Origin: G965197675 sp965197675
GTDB lineage: Bacteria; Chloroflexota; Dehalococcoidia; Plut-88900
Reading direction: 5' to 3'
Assembly: GCA_965197675.1 (NCBI GenBank)
Contig: OZ240221.1
Coordinates: 124,001-188,000 of the forward strand
DNA: 64,000 nt
In this document: positions 18,026 through 26,264 of the stretch, in pieces
How positions within the stretch are numbered: the stretch's first letter is position 1
How the letters are laid out: each line of letters begins with the position of its first letter
Notes under the pieces: generated by a model
The model's database searches: none
What the model saw: the letters and a program-made list of their open reading frames with translations, nothing else
Told to the model about the DNA's origin: nothing
Made by a program: the position numbers and the translations under genes

Positions 18026-18741
18026 CACCTCAAAGAACTGTCTGGCTCGAGTTCTCGCCTCTTCCCGTTTGGATGCGCTATGGTTGCGATTGATTTCACT
18101 GAGAAGCTCATCGGTGAACCAGAGATTCACCGAGTCGACGAAAAGGTCTGAAATCAGGGCCTTCGATGGCTGTGTGATATCACTATCCGGTCTATCAAAG
18201 TCGAAGAATATCTGCGCGTCGATAACAGCATCGAGGATGTCATCGGACATATTGGCTCGGAAGAGTTCTAATTGATCGTGACGCGCCAATTGATGACGCC
18301 AGAGAGTTAAAAGGTAACCATCCTTCGACCGGCAGGGGCTTTCACCTATTGGCACAAACCCTAGCTTCGGCCACATCCCGTGCGCTAAGAAATCGTTACG
18401 ACGCCTAAGCATTACGACTTTCTGGGTTCCGGTGGACGCCTTCAGAGCTTCTAGAAGCTTCCGTGCGACGCCCTGGCCCCTACTGACTCCGATACGCAGA
18501 GTTGCTCAATGCGGAATCGGTCACGATTAGCTGCATACATGAGGTAGCCAACGAGTCGACCGTCCTGAGCCTTGGCTCCCAGCACGCCATCCTTTTGAAG
18601 ATAGTCTTCGAGGGCGGCTCGTGGAAGAAAGCCAAGTGTGCTGCCGTAACGCCTCATCAGTCCGTCGACAGCGTCGAGGTCGGCAATAGTCAGTACGGAG
18701 ATCGTTGCTGTGGGCTCCTCAATGTGTTGAGGGTCAGCCAT
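18002..18741 (-). pseudogene. GNAT acetyltransferase-PIN fusion, frameshifted and truncated
   Basis: The first frame starts MADPQHIEEPTATISVLTIA and carries the front of a GNAT fold to AANRDRFRIEQLCVSESV. One base shift near 18485 is needed to continue RGQGVARKLLEALKASTGTQ (the acetyl-CoA pyrophosphate loop, Q/RxxGxG/A) and the GNAT end FLAHGMWPKLGFVPIGESP. The same reading then runs directly into a PIN domain (DDILDAVIDAQIFFDFDRPD, VNLWFTDELLSEINRNH). The PIN part stops after VKHHP at the transposase boundary. The fusion itself is the notable point; this copy is inactive. Confidence 0.7.
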
Positions 18742-18907
18742 AGAGTTCTCTATCCTCCAACTTCACCCGTCTATACTCGGATTGTCCAAGTGAAGCTATA
18801 TCTTCCCACGCGGCATCCGAAGTCAACGGGAAGCTCGGCGAAGTTGCGAGTGAGACTATCGGCATCCTCGCCTAATCTAGCAGGGTGGAACTTCTCGTTT
18901 CGCAAGA
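18742..18907. other. Short spacer between SRAP and GNAT-PIN genes
   Basis: No gene or strong hairpin is seen. It should contain the 3' end of the mutasome transcript and the promoter of the GNAT-PIN pseudogene. Confidence 0.4.
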
Positions 18908-19573
18908 TCAAACTATTCTAGCAATGACCTCAGCCCCGTCGTTGGCGGCGGAGTTGACGAGGGTGGACACCCCGAAGGCCTCCATCTCTTCGTCAGGATA
19001 AGGATTGAGCACGCTGCCAAGCGCGCCGAGGTCATCGATGCTGGGGTCCAACCAGAACTCTTCCATGTTCCTGGGCAAGATGACTGGCATACGATCATGG
19101 ATCGGCTTGAGCAGGTCGTTCGCCGCCGTCGTGATGATGGCGCATGAAGGGATGCGGGTGCCGTCAGGGTCCCTCCATGTCGACCACAGCCCTGCGAAGG
19201 CAAAGGGCTCTCCCGACTGCATGACGATGCGCATGGGTCTCTTGGTGCCGCCTGCCCTCTGCCACTCGTAGAAGCCGTCCGCCAGCACGAGGCAACGCCG
19301 ACGCTTCAGTGAGTCGCGGAACGCGGGCTTCTCCGCGACCGTCTCCGCCCTGGCGTTGATCATCCTATTGCCGATGGAGGCGTTCTTTGCCCAGTGCGGA
19401 ATCAATCCCCAGCACATGAACCCGCCGCGCCTCGTCTCGCCGCCCACGACGGTCAATACGTCCTGCATGGGAGCGACGTTATACGCCGACTCGAATTTCA
19501 GCCAATCGCCGTCGAACTCGAACCGCCGTGCAAGCTCTCCAAGGTCCGCTATCAGGCTATATCTACCGCACAT
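18908..19573 (-). CDS. SOS response-associated peptidase (SRAP, YedK/HMCES family)
   Basis: A 221-residue protein that crosslinks to abasic sites in single-stranded DNA and shields them. The catalytic Cys2 follows Met1 (MCGRYSL). The Asn of YNVAPMQD, Glu of NARAETVAEKP and His of PIHDRMPVIL complete the active site, and the GFYEWQ motif is present. It starts 61 bp after the dnaE2 stop on the same strand and is likely the last gene of the LexA-controlled imuB-dnaE2 operon, where abasic-site protection fits translesion synthesis. Confidence 0.95.
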   Translation of the reverse strand: MCGRYSLIADLGELARRFEFDGDWLKFESAYNVAPMQDVLTVVGGETRRGGFMCWGLIPHWAKNASIGNRMINARAETVAEKPAFRDSLKRRRCLVLADGFYEWQRAGGTKRPMRIVMQSGEPFAFAGLWSTWRDPDGTRIPSCAIITTAANDLLKPIHDRMPVILPRNMEEFWLDPSIDDLGALGSVLNPYPDEEMEAFGVSTLVNSAANDGAEVIARIV

Positions 19574-19634
19574 CTCATCCTAATAATGAACCCGTCGGCA
19601 GCAACCGCGCAATCCCTGGGCACTGCGAAAACTG

Positions 19635-22600
19635 TCAGTGCCAGTCGTGGGACGGCGGCATGTAGACGCCTGAAGGGACGGCGCGCAGTTCAGTAGCTAT
19701 CACGTTCGTCGTTCCGTCCCATCTCGACACATGTCCGGTGACTTCCACCACCTGGCTTCCGAGCTCCCTGCGACGCCTGGCGAACAGGTCCCGCCATACG
19801 ATGACCTGCATGTCTCCCGTCTCGTCCTCGATGGTCACGAAGACCGTGCCGTCACGTCCGCGCGGGTGCTGCCTCGCCACAGGCCATCCGGCCACCGTGA
19901 CCCATTCGTCGTCGCCACACCGCTCCACGTCAACCGTGGGAAGCACGCCTCGACCCAGGCCGGGCCTGACGAACTCCATCAGGTGTCCCCTGGGGTAGAC
20001 GCCCATCACTCTGTACTCGCCCACCATCTTCTCCCGCTCCGAGAAGTCCTGGAGCCGTGGCACACTCTCCTCCGCGGAGACGGGCAAGGCGACCTGACCG
20101 TTCCGTGAGGGGCGGGCGTGCAGTCCCGCCTCCCACAAGGCCTCCCTGCGGTTGGGGGTCATGGCGTCGAAAGCCCCCGCCATGGTCAGCGACAGCACGG
20201 CCTGTGGCTTCAGGCCCGTCCGGCGCACCAGGTCTCCCGCGGTGACGTAGGGGCCGCGCAGCTCTCTTTCCTTCACGATGAGCCTCGCCGACTCCGCCCC
20301 CACGTCCTTGATGAGCTGAAGCCCCAGCCTTACCGAGCCGCTCTCAGGAGCGCACACCGCCAGACTCTCATTCACGCACGGGTTCAAGAAGGGTACGCCA
20401 AAGCGCCTTGCATCCTGCTTCAGCGTTTCCATCGGATAGAAGCCCATTGGCTGGTTGTTCATGAGACCAACGAAGAACTCCAGCGGGTAATAGCGCTTGA
20501 GCCACGCGGCCTGGTAGGCGGTGACGGCGAAGGCGTGGGAGTGCGACTCTGGAAACATGTAGTGGCCATTGATCTTCGAGAAAATCTTCCCGGCGGTCTC
20601 ATCCGGGACGCCGTTGCTTCTCGCGCCTTCAAGGAACCGCTTCCAGTGCATGGCGATGAGGTGCTCGTTGTTGGGTCTGGCGAAGGCGCGGCGCACCTCG
20701 TCAGCCTCCGACGCGGTCATGCCTGCCACGTCCTCGATGAGCTGTACGACCTGCTCCTGCCAGACGATGATCCCGTAGCCCCGTGCCAGGGCACGCCTCT
20801 CCGCCGGATGGTCATATTCCCACCCCGCCCCGTGCCTGTATCGGTCGACGAACTGGGAGACTGCGCTGCCCTGGACTCCCACGCCGGGCCTGATAAGAGC
20901 GACCTGGTAGGCGAGGTCAAGCAGGTTGCGGCACCTCAGCCTCTGGCCCATCTTGAGCTGCGCTGGTGACTGGAGCAGGAAGACCCCCTTGGACAGGCCA
21001 GCGTTGATCATGTCGTACACGTTGGCGTCCTCCGGGTCGATCCTGCTAAGGTCGGGCCGTCTGCCTTCCCGCGCCTCAACGAGGTCGAGGGCCTCCTCCA
21101 GTTGGTCTAGCACCGGCAGGGAGAGAATGTCTATCTTGGCGAACCCGGCGTCGGCCACGCTGTCCTTGTTCCAGTCCATGATGTAGCGCCCGTCCATCGC
21201 CCCGGCCCTCATGGGGACCATCTCAGGTATGGGTGAGCTGCTGAGCACCATGCCGCCGACGTGCTGGCTCAGCCCCTTTGGGGCGTCCATCAGCTGAGGG
21301 GCGAGATCAAGCAGGTCCCGCCAGCCCGGTGCGTCCACCCGGTCTCTGAAGTCCGGGAGCTGCGCCATCTCGTCTTGGAGGTCCGCCGCGTCGTGGGAGT
21401 GTAGCTGCTTCGAAAGCAGGGACAGATGCTCCTGCGGAAGCCCCAGGGCCTTGCCCAGGTCCTGGACGATGCCCTTCACCTTGTAGGTGGTGATGGCCCC
21501 GGTCAGGACAGCGTACTCCGGCCCAAAGTGCCTGTGGACACGCTCGATCAGCTCGTCCCTGAGCCCCCTGGGGAAGTCGAGGTCGATGTCGGGGAGCGTC
21601 GTCATGTCATCGGAGATGAAGCGTTCGAGGGTGAGGTCCCACTTCAGAGGGTCAACGTGGCTTATTCCGATGAGGTATCCGACCAGCAGGGCCACCGACG
21701 AGCCGCGCCCCCTTCCGGGAGGTCTCTCCTCGACCGGGGTTTCGGGGTCCACCAGTCCCCGCTCCTCCATGATGCACTGGGCGACGAGGGCGATCTCCCT
21801 GTAGAGCAGCAGGAAGCCAGCCAGGTTGAGATGCTCGATCAGCCGAAACTCCTCTTGAAGGCGCTCTTCGACCGGCGGCGGCACCGAGCCGTAGCGCCGT
21901 GCCGCCGCCTCGTAACAGAGCCTCTGAAGGTAGCTCTTGGCCGTGTACCCCTCCGGCACGGAGGGGGTGGGCAGGGTGTAGCCGAGGTCTCTTCCGAGGT
22001 CGAATTCGCACCGTTCCGCCACACATAGGGTGTTTGACACGGCCTCCGGCCACTCGGCAAAGAGCAGCGCCATCTGGATATGGGGCTTCAGGTGAAAGTG
22101 GTGGTTGGGCCGGAGGTGCGGCAGCGCCCGGTCGATGGTGGTGTTCAGCCTCGCGGCGACCAGCGCGTTTTGCAGCCTGTAGCGGTCCGGGCGATGGTAG
22201 TGGACGTCGTTGGTGGCGACCACGGGTACGCCGATCTCACCGGCGAGTCCGATCAGCTTTCTGTTGCGGACTGTGTCTCCCTGCAGAAGGTTCTGGTTGA
22301 GCTCGACGTACACCGAGCCGGTGCCGTACCAGTCCAGGTACCGCTTCAAGAGTTCGCCGGCATCGCCGAGGCGTCCGTCCATCGCCAGTTTCGAGAGAGG
22401 CCCGTCGCGCCCACCCGTCAGCAGTATGACGCCCTCCGAGTGGTGAGATAGGAGCGCGGGATCGAGCCTCGGCGCCATGCGGTCGGTGGCGTTGGCCGTG
22501 GTGAAGAGCCGGGAGATGTTGGAGTACCCGGCCCGCGTCCTCGCCAGCAGCGTGAGCCTCGTGCCGTCGGTCAGAGTCAGCTCCCCGCCAGTGATGGGTC

Positions 22601-22781
22601 TGATCCCCAGGCTGTTGGCTAGACGAGCGAACTCCAGCGCACCGCAGAGATTGATGTCGGTCAGGGCCAGTGCGGTATACCCGTGCTCCTTCGCCTGGGC
22701 CAGCAGCTCATGCGCATGGGAGGCCCCTACCCCGAATGAGTAGAAGCTCTTTGCATGAAGCTCGACGTAGCCATTCATCAT
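19635..22781 (-). CDS. dnaE2: Error-prone DNA polymerase III alpha subunit DnaE2 (ImuC)
   Basis: A 1048-residue C-family polymerase of usual DnaE2 length. A PHP domain (~4-200: HAKSFYSFGVGASH, LTDINLCGALEFA, THDVHYH-like TNDVHYHRPD) is followed by the catalytic palm with RGRGSSVALLVGYL and PDIDLDFPRGLRDEL (the DxD acidic pair). Fingers and a helix-hairpin-helix region come next (LVRRTGLKPQAVLSLTMAGA), then a C-terminal OB fold (VTVAGWPVARQHPRGRDG, VEVTGHVSRW). The start ATG overlaps the imuB stop by one base (TGATG), implying coupling. It performs SOS-induced mutagenic lesion bypass together with ImuB. Confidence 0.96.
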   Translation of the reverse strand: MMNGYVELHAKSFYSFGVGASHAHELLAQAKEHGYTALALTDINLCGALEFARLANSLGIRPITGGELTLTDGTRLTLLARTRAGYSNISRLFTTANATDRMAPRLDPALLSHHSEGVILLTGGRDGPLSKLAMDGRLGDAGELLKRYLDWYGTGSVYVELNQNLLQGDTVRNRKLIGLAGEIGVPVVATNDVHYHRPDRYRLQNALVAARLNTTIDRALPHLRPNHHFHLKPHIQMALLFAEWPEAVSNTLCVAERCEFDLGRDLGYTLPTPSVPEGYTAKSYLQRLCYEAAARRYGSVPPPVEERLQEEFRLIEHLNLAGFLLLYREIALVAQCIMEERGLVDPETPVEERPPGRGRGSSVALLVGYLIGISHVDPLKWDLTLERFISDDMTTLPDIDLDFPRGLRDELIERVHRHFGPEYAVLTGAITTYKVKGIVQDLGKALGLPQEHLSLLSKQLHSHDAADLQDEMAQLPDFRDRVDAPGWRDLLDLAPQLMDAPKGLSQHVGGMVLSSSPIPEMVPMRAGAMDGRYIMDWNKDSVADAGFAKIDILSLPVLDQLEEALDLVEAREGRRPDLSRIDPEDANVYDMINAGLSKGVFLLQSPAQLKMGQRLRCRNLLDLAYQVALIRPGVGVQGSAVSQFVDRYRHGAGWEYDHPAERRALARGYGIIVWQEQVVQLIEDVAGMTASEADEVRRAFARPNNEHLIAMHWKRFLEGARSNGVPDETAGKIFSKINGHYMFPESHSHAFAVTAYQAAWLKRYYPLEFFVGLMNNQPMGFYPMETLKQDARRFGVPFLNPCVNESLAVCAPESGSVRLGLQLIKDVGAESARLIVKERELRGPYVTAGDLVRRTGLKPQAVLSLTMAGAFDAMTPNRREALWEAGLHARPSRNGQVALPVSAEESVPRLQDFSEREKMVGEYRVMGVYPRGHLMEFVRPGLGRGVLPTVDVERCGDDEWVTVAGWPVARQHPRGRDGTVFVTIEDETGDMQVIVWRDLFARRRRELGSQVVEVTGHVSRWDGTTNVIATELRAVPSGVYMPPSHDWH

Positions 22782-24229
22782 CAGGCTCTCTGCCGGTACC
22801 AGCGGTCGTCCCTACAGTCTCGGAACAGGGTGATCCGTCCGCCGTTTTCGGGATGGACCTGGTAGTAGGCGCGAGTAACGGGTTCAGGGAGCCACCACAG
22901 GTCGAAGGTCCAGCGGTCGTCTATGTGGGCCACCTGCTGCCAGCGTCTCTCGACTCGCACCGAGACCGGCTCGCGCTCCGTGCCCTCTCGCACGTCCACA
23001 GGCTTTGGCGATTGGAGCGGCCTGATAGTGTCCCTGCCTGAAGGGTCGATGGGCACCTGCAAGGCTCGCATCTCGGGCGCGGGGTGCCAGGGCGCTACCT
23101 CGACGATCCTGTGGAGTGCGTGGCCTCCCATCAATCCCCGCAGCCTCCGGTCCACCTCCACGAGCCGTCTGTGTCTATCGTCCTGTGCATCCCTAAGCAG
23201 CCCCATCTGTGTCCCCGACTCCCCAGTGAAACCGGACAGGGTGAGAGTCACGTCCTCGACAGGATTCCGGGGCGGGTCCGCCTCCAATCTGCTTCTGACC
23301 ACGAAGGAGGCTCTCTCCCATGCACCGACCGGCTCCTTGAACCTGAGGGGCTTCTCCCAGTCAAGCCAACCGGAGGCCGCGCAGAGGATGTGTGCCGCGC
23401 CGGCATACCTGCCCCTCATGTCCGGTCGGGCGTAGGCCCTCTTGAGGAGAGCGTCCACCGCGACAAAGAGCGCCCCTATGGAAGAGGAGTGGAACGGCAG
23501 TGAGATGTGTTCGGCCACCGACTCCTCGAACGCCAGAGGGATGACCGGGCTGTGGTCGATGCCTTGGCACAGCAACCAGGCCCATTGCCCCTCCAGCCCG
23601 AACCGGTCCGCAAGAATGTGCTCGCTCATGGAAGCAACTGCCCCCAACGTGTGCAGGCCGAAGCGGTGCAACTCCCTCTTCATGCCGGTGGGAACAGGCA
23701 GCAGGTCGATGCTATGGGGTGCGAGGAAGGCCGTCACGTCTTCAGGAACCCTGAATGCCCCGTGTGCCTCGCACGTTCCGGCCGCGACGAACGCGGGAAA
23801 CTTGGCGTCCGCGACGCCGACCCGGGGAGTCAGGTAGGCGGGGACTGTGTTCAGCAGAGCGGAGATGACTCCGGCCTCTCCTCGAAACAGTCCTTCGAGG
23901 CCGTCCAGTCGCACGTAGGCCGTGCCGAGATCGGCCTCCTCAACGCGGTCGCTGATCCCCTGTAGAGATGAGAGCACCTGGCCAAACACTCGGCGGTAGT
24001 GCGGCTCGTCGGCGTCGAGTACGATGGCGTTCTCGTGGTGGGACACAGCCTGCTCAAGAGTCATCCCAGGCATCACTCCCGAAGCCGACCGAAAGCGGTC
24101 GACTACCACTGGCCTGGCCCTTGCAGGGCTCCGATCGACAATGACGACGGGGGCATCCTTCAGGTGGGAATGCCGGTGCATCTCCACCTTCGCTCTCAGA
24201 TGAGTGACGAGCAGGCAGGCGACTCTCAC
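22781..24229 (-). CDS. imuB: ImuB, catalytically inactive Y-family polymerase-like mutasome subunit
   Basis: A 482-residue protein with Y-family palm, finger and little-finger layout: VVDRFRSASGVMPGMTLEQA, YVRLDGLEGLF, VGVADAKFPAFVAA and HRFGLHTLGAVASM. The metal-binding Asp of active polymerases (DMDAFF-type) is replaced near the N-terminus by VTHLRAKVEMH, so it should not polymerise and instead bridges DnaE2 to the sliding clamp. The start is GTG. A LexA-type box lies 47 bp upstream. No imuA/sulA-like partner gene is adjacent on either side. Confidence 0.92.
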   Translation of the reverse strand: MRVACLLVTHLRAKVEMHRHSHLKDAPVVIVDRSPARARPVVVDRFRSASGVMPGMTLEQAVSHHENAIVLDADEPHYRRVFGQVLSSLQGISDRVEEADLGTAYVRLDGLEGLFRGEAGVISALLNTVPAYLTPRVGVADAKFPAFVAAGTCEAHGAFRVPEDVTAFLAPHSIDLLPVPTGMKRELHRFGLHTLGAVASMSEHILADRFGLEGQWAWLLCQGIDHSPVIPLAFEESVAEHISLPFHSSSIGALFVAVDALLKRAYARPDMRGRYAGAAHILCAASGWLDWEKPLRFKEPVGAWERASFVVRSRLEADPPRNPVEDVTLTLSGFTGESGTQMGLLRDAQDDRHRRLVEVDRRLRGLMGGHALHRIVEVAPWHPAPEMRALQVPIDPSGRDTIRPLQSPKPVDVREGTEREPVSVRVERRWQQVAHIDDRWTFDLWWLPEPVTRAYYQVHPENGGRITLFRDCRDDRWYRQRA

Positions 24230-24275
24230 GGATCATCCTCAATTCATCGGTGGGAATCAGTGATGGAAATAATAG

Positions 24276-24289
24276 CGAACACATGTTCT
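24276..24289. promoter_or_regulatory. LexA (Cheo/DinR-type) box upstream of imuB
   Basis: CGAACACATGTTCT contains the perfect palindrome GAAC-ACAT-GTTC, matching the GAAC-N4-GTTC SOS box of Gram-positive-type LexA. Its position directly before the mutasome operon supports DNA-damage control. Confidence 0.82.
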
Positions 24290-24384
24290 CTTGTCAATCT
24301 CCGCTGGGCATCAGTTGCTGGTGCCCGAGTTGCGGTAGACCCGAGGTCGTTCCACATCGTCAAAGTTCGCGTTCAGTACGCGTA

Positions 24385-24582
24385 GGCCCACCGGCAACCA
24401 GGTTTGGCGCCCCTATAGGCCCACCGGCAACCAGGTTTGGCGCCCCTATAGGCCCACCGGCAACCAGGTTTGGCGCCCCTATAGGCCCACCGGCAACCAG
24501 GTTTGGCGCCCCTATAGGCCCACCGGCAACCAGGTTTGGCGCCCCTATAGGCCCACCGGCAACCAGGTTTGGCGCCCCTATA
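24385..24582. repeat. Six head-to-tail copies of a 33-bp unit
   Basis: The unit GGCCCACCGGCAACCAGGTT-TGGCGCCCCTATA is repeated six times without visible change. A seventh start (GGCCCGCCAAACCGG) runs directly into an attachment-like arm. The unit carries a GGCGCC palindrome, and CCTATAGG at each junction. There are no spacers, so it is not CRISPR. In phase it could encode GPPATRFGAPI repeats, but there is no start, RBS or domain. Confidence 0.95.
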
Positions 24583-24640
24583 GGCCCGCCAAACCGGACA
24601 AAATCGAGAACCTTCATCTAGCAGACACAATAGCAACGGA
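24583..24640 (+). repeat. Attachment-like repeat, core and right arm
   Basis: GGCCCGCCAAACCGGACAAA, then ATCGAGAACCTTCATC. The core and first 30 bases match the tRNA-adjacent site at 2217-2271 (GCCCACCAAGCTGGACAAAA, TCGAGAACCTTCA) almost base for base. The distal half of the arm (TTGAGGTTC) is absent. Confidence 0.6.
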
Positions 24641-24845
24641 AAACTCAGGTACTCGTGGGCAGTCGAACTGGGCCCAATCAAACCAGGCCGCATTGCTACA
24701 GGCTAGCTTACCCTTAAACAGCCTGCCGGAGATGGTGGGGCCACCGGGAACGGGGGTGGCGCTCGACCAAGAGAGCACATGGAGGCCGGCTAGGCTTTAC
24801 GGAGCTCAAACTAGCAACCGGGATGGACGGCTCGGCTCCCCCTGA

Positions 24846-24935
24846 CTGGTTAGATCCCTGTCAACTGGGCCGACGTGGATGGTAGGCGGAAGGGTCTTAG
24901 AGATGTGGCTGAGCAGCCCGTGAAACTACCGAGTC
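24846..24935 (-). repeat. Attachment-like repeat, left arm and core
   Basis: On the minus strand: GGGCTGCTCAGCCACATCTC, then TAAGACCCTTCCGCCTACCA, TCCACGTC and core GGCCCAG. This parallels the left arm at 62322-62377 (GGCTGCCCAACCACATCTCG). After the core the sequence no longer follows the right arm. It faces the half-site at 24583, which suggests the ends of a vanished or rearranged element. Confidence 0.55.
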
Positions 24936-24987
24936 CCTCGGCTTCCAATGGCCGCCAGTCAGGCTCTGCCCGTTCCCGACCTTCGTA

Positions 24988-25419
24988 TCATTCCAACTTT
25001 TCCCGCTCTCGGGGTTCGATGTCAGCACGGATTCCCTCACTGATGCGGTCTGTCTCAGCCTGGAGGTCCTCAATACCCAGAAGCGCGTCCGCCTTCGGCA
25101 ACTCCAGCACCCCCTCCAGCCGCTCACAGAGCGTGTCAAACCGCTGCCACTCCGCCGCCTCGAAGCCCTCCGGAGCAAGCTCCCCGCGCGACATGACCCA
25201 CGAGCACATGCCGAAGACGCCTCTTTCCGTATCAAGCGCCTCTTCGCAGTTGTCTTCGTCGACGCACTCCTTCAGGTCGCCCAGCCGCGCATCGAAGCGC
25301 CGTGCGAGCTTCTCCGAGTCGGCAATCCAGTCCTCGACGTCGGGAAACAGACGCTCGCACCCGGTCAGGACCAGCGCGGCGAGAGCCACGACCGCAATGA
25401 GCAGGACGGTCCGAATCAA
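24988..25419 (-). CDS. Small predicted lipoprotein
   Basis: 143 residues with a signal peptide and lipobox (VALAALVLTGCERLF, Cys21). The mature part is helical and acidic, with three or four Cys (LKECVDEDNCEEAL, GMCSWVMS, DTLCERL) that could form disulfides. Its start overlaps the end of the upstream membrane-protein frame by four bases, so the two were probably one operon. No family recognised. Probably anchored on the outer face of the membrane. Confidence 0.7.
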   Translation of the reverse strand: MIRTVLLIAVVALAALVLTGCERLFPDVEDWIADSEKLARRFDARLGDLKECVDEDNCEEALDTERGVFGMCSWVMSRGELAPEGFEAAEWQRFDTLCERLEGVLELPKADALLGIEDLQAETDRISEGIRADIEPREREKLE

Positions 25420-25830
25420 CGCATCACCCCCTGGATCGTCTCGCCGGTCTGGCCCATCATCACGATTGCGTTCGTGTCATCGTCATCGTCGTCCAGGCCG
25501 CGCTGGAGGATGATGACGACCGTGATCAGGACCATGTCCGTGGCGCTCGAGAGGAGCAGCCAGCGCCATGAAACCGGCCTGTTCGCCAGGAGCCGGTAGT
25601 GGACCAGGCCATTGAGCGCCGGCCACGGCACAAGCAGGAAGATGTATTCGGGGCGCCCCTCGTGATACCAGAAGCCCGGCCTGTAGACGAACTGGGCCAC
25701 TGTGACGAGCCAGATGAACCAGCGACCCCAGACCGACTCCCGCGGCGTACCGAACCACGTCCGGGTCGAGGCGGATGAGCGTCGAGCCGCTCATGCCAAA
25801 GACCCTGGCGGCTGCCCTGGTTGGACGAAG
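25416..25830 (-). pseudogene. Sensor-kinase N-terminal membrane domain fragment
   Basis: The readable frame SVWGRWFIWLVTVAQFVYRP, EYIFLLVPWPALNGLVHYRL, LANRPVSWRWLLLSSATDMV is paralogous to the kinase at 34002-35218 (FVYRP/LAYRP, PLVALNGYVHYRLLSRRRVT, WRHLLVLSAMDIAL). The expected beginning, TLIRLDPDVVRYAAG, is in a different frame, so a shift lies near 25740. It ends ITVVIILQRGLDDDDDD and a short tail without DHp or ATPase domains. Either a truncated copy or a reused membrane module coupled to the lipoprotein downstream. Confidence 0.55.
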
Positions 25831-26160
25831 GCCCCGGCTTCGGCGAGGCGCCTGAGACATCTCCTCTCCGGTATGCGCGTGCGAACATCGAGTGTGACGG
25901 CGGTGTGGTTATGACCACCAATCTAGCCACTTTCGTTTATGCCGGAAAGTGCGCAAAGTTGTAGAAACACACTCTCTAAGAGCTAACAAAGTGCCGTCCA
26001 GATTACCTCACCAAGAAATGTGATTAGGCACTTACCAAACCGATAAAGAGCCTCTAGTGTTTTCATGGGTAAGTACGTAAGAAGAACCACACGCTAGGCG
26101 GAATCACAGGCTGCCACTCTACGTGGGGACAGCACAGGAGGCCGTAGGCGCCGACGGCTC
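25826..26160 (+). repeat. Conserved noncoding block, copy A
   Basis: One of three paralogous intergenic blocks (others near 35422 and 42608). Shared text includes ACTTTCGTTTATGCC, CTAACAAAGTGCCGTCCA, TTACCTCACCAAGAA, TGATTAGGCACTTACCAAA and CTCTAGTGTTTTCATGGG. AAGTGCC (25989) and GGCACTT (26027) can pair. Here the alternative inner stem is weakened (AAATG instead of AAGTG). The block lies between a minus-strand sensor fragment and the plus-strand RCC1-like lipoprotein. Confidence 0.75.
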
Positions 26161-26264
26161 GTGCCGTCGCTGTGCCGGGGGCCGCCCTGCACGGAGCCCT
26201 AGCAAAGACGCTCGTTCAACTAATTGAATTCCGCTGAAAATCCAAGGCAGGAGGACACACCGTC

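Noticed and set aside
24385..24582. Possible CRISPR array
   Set aside because: The six 33-bp units are contiguous with no spacers and there are no cas genes in the window.
25526..25930. Shared short minus-strand protein (VVITTPPSHSMFARAYRRGD) in blocks A and B
   Set aside because: The two copies diverge in frame soon after the shared nucleotides and copy C lacks it, so the similarity is of DNA, not of a conserved protein.
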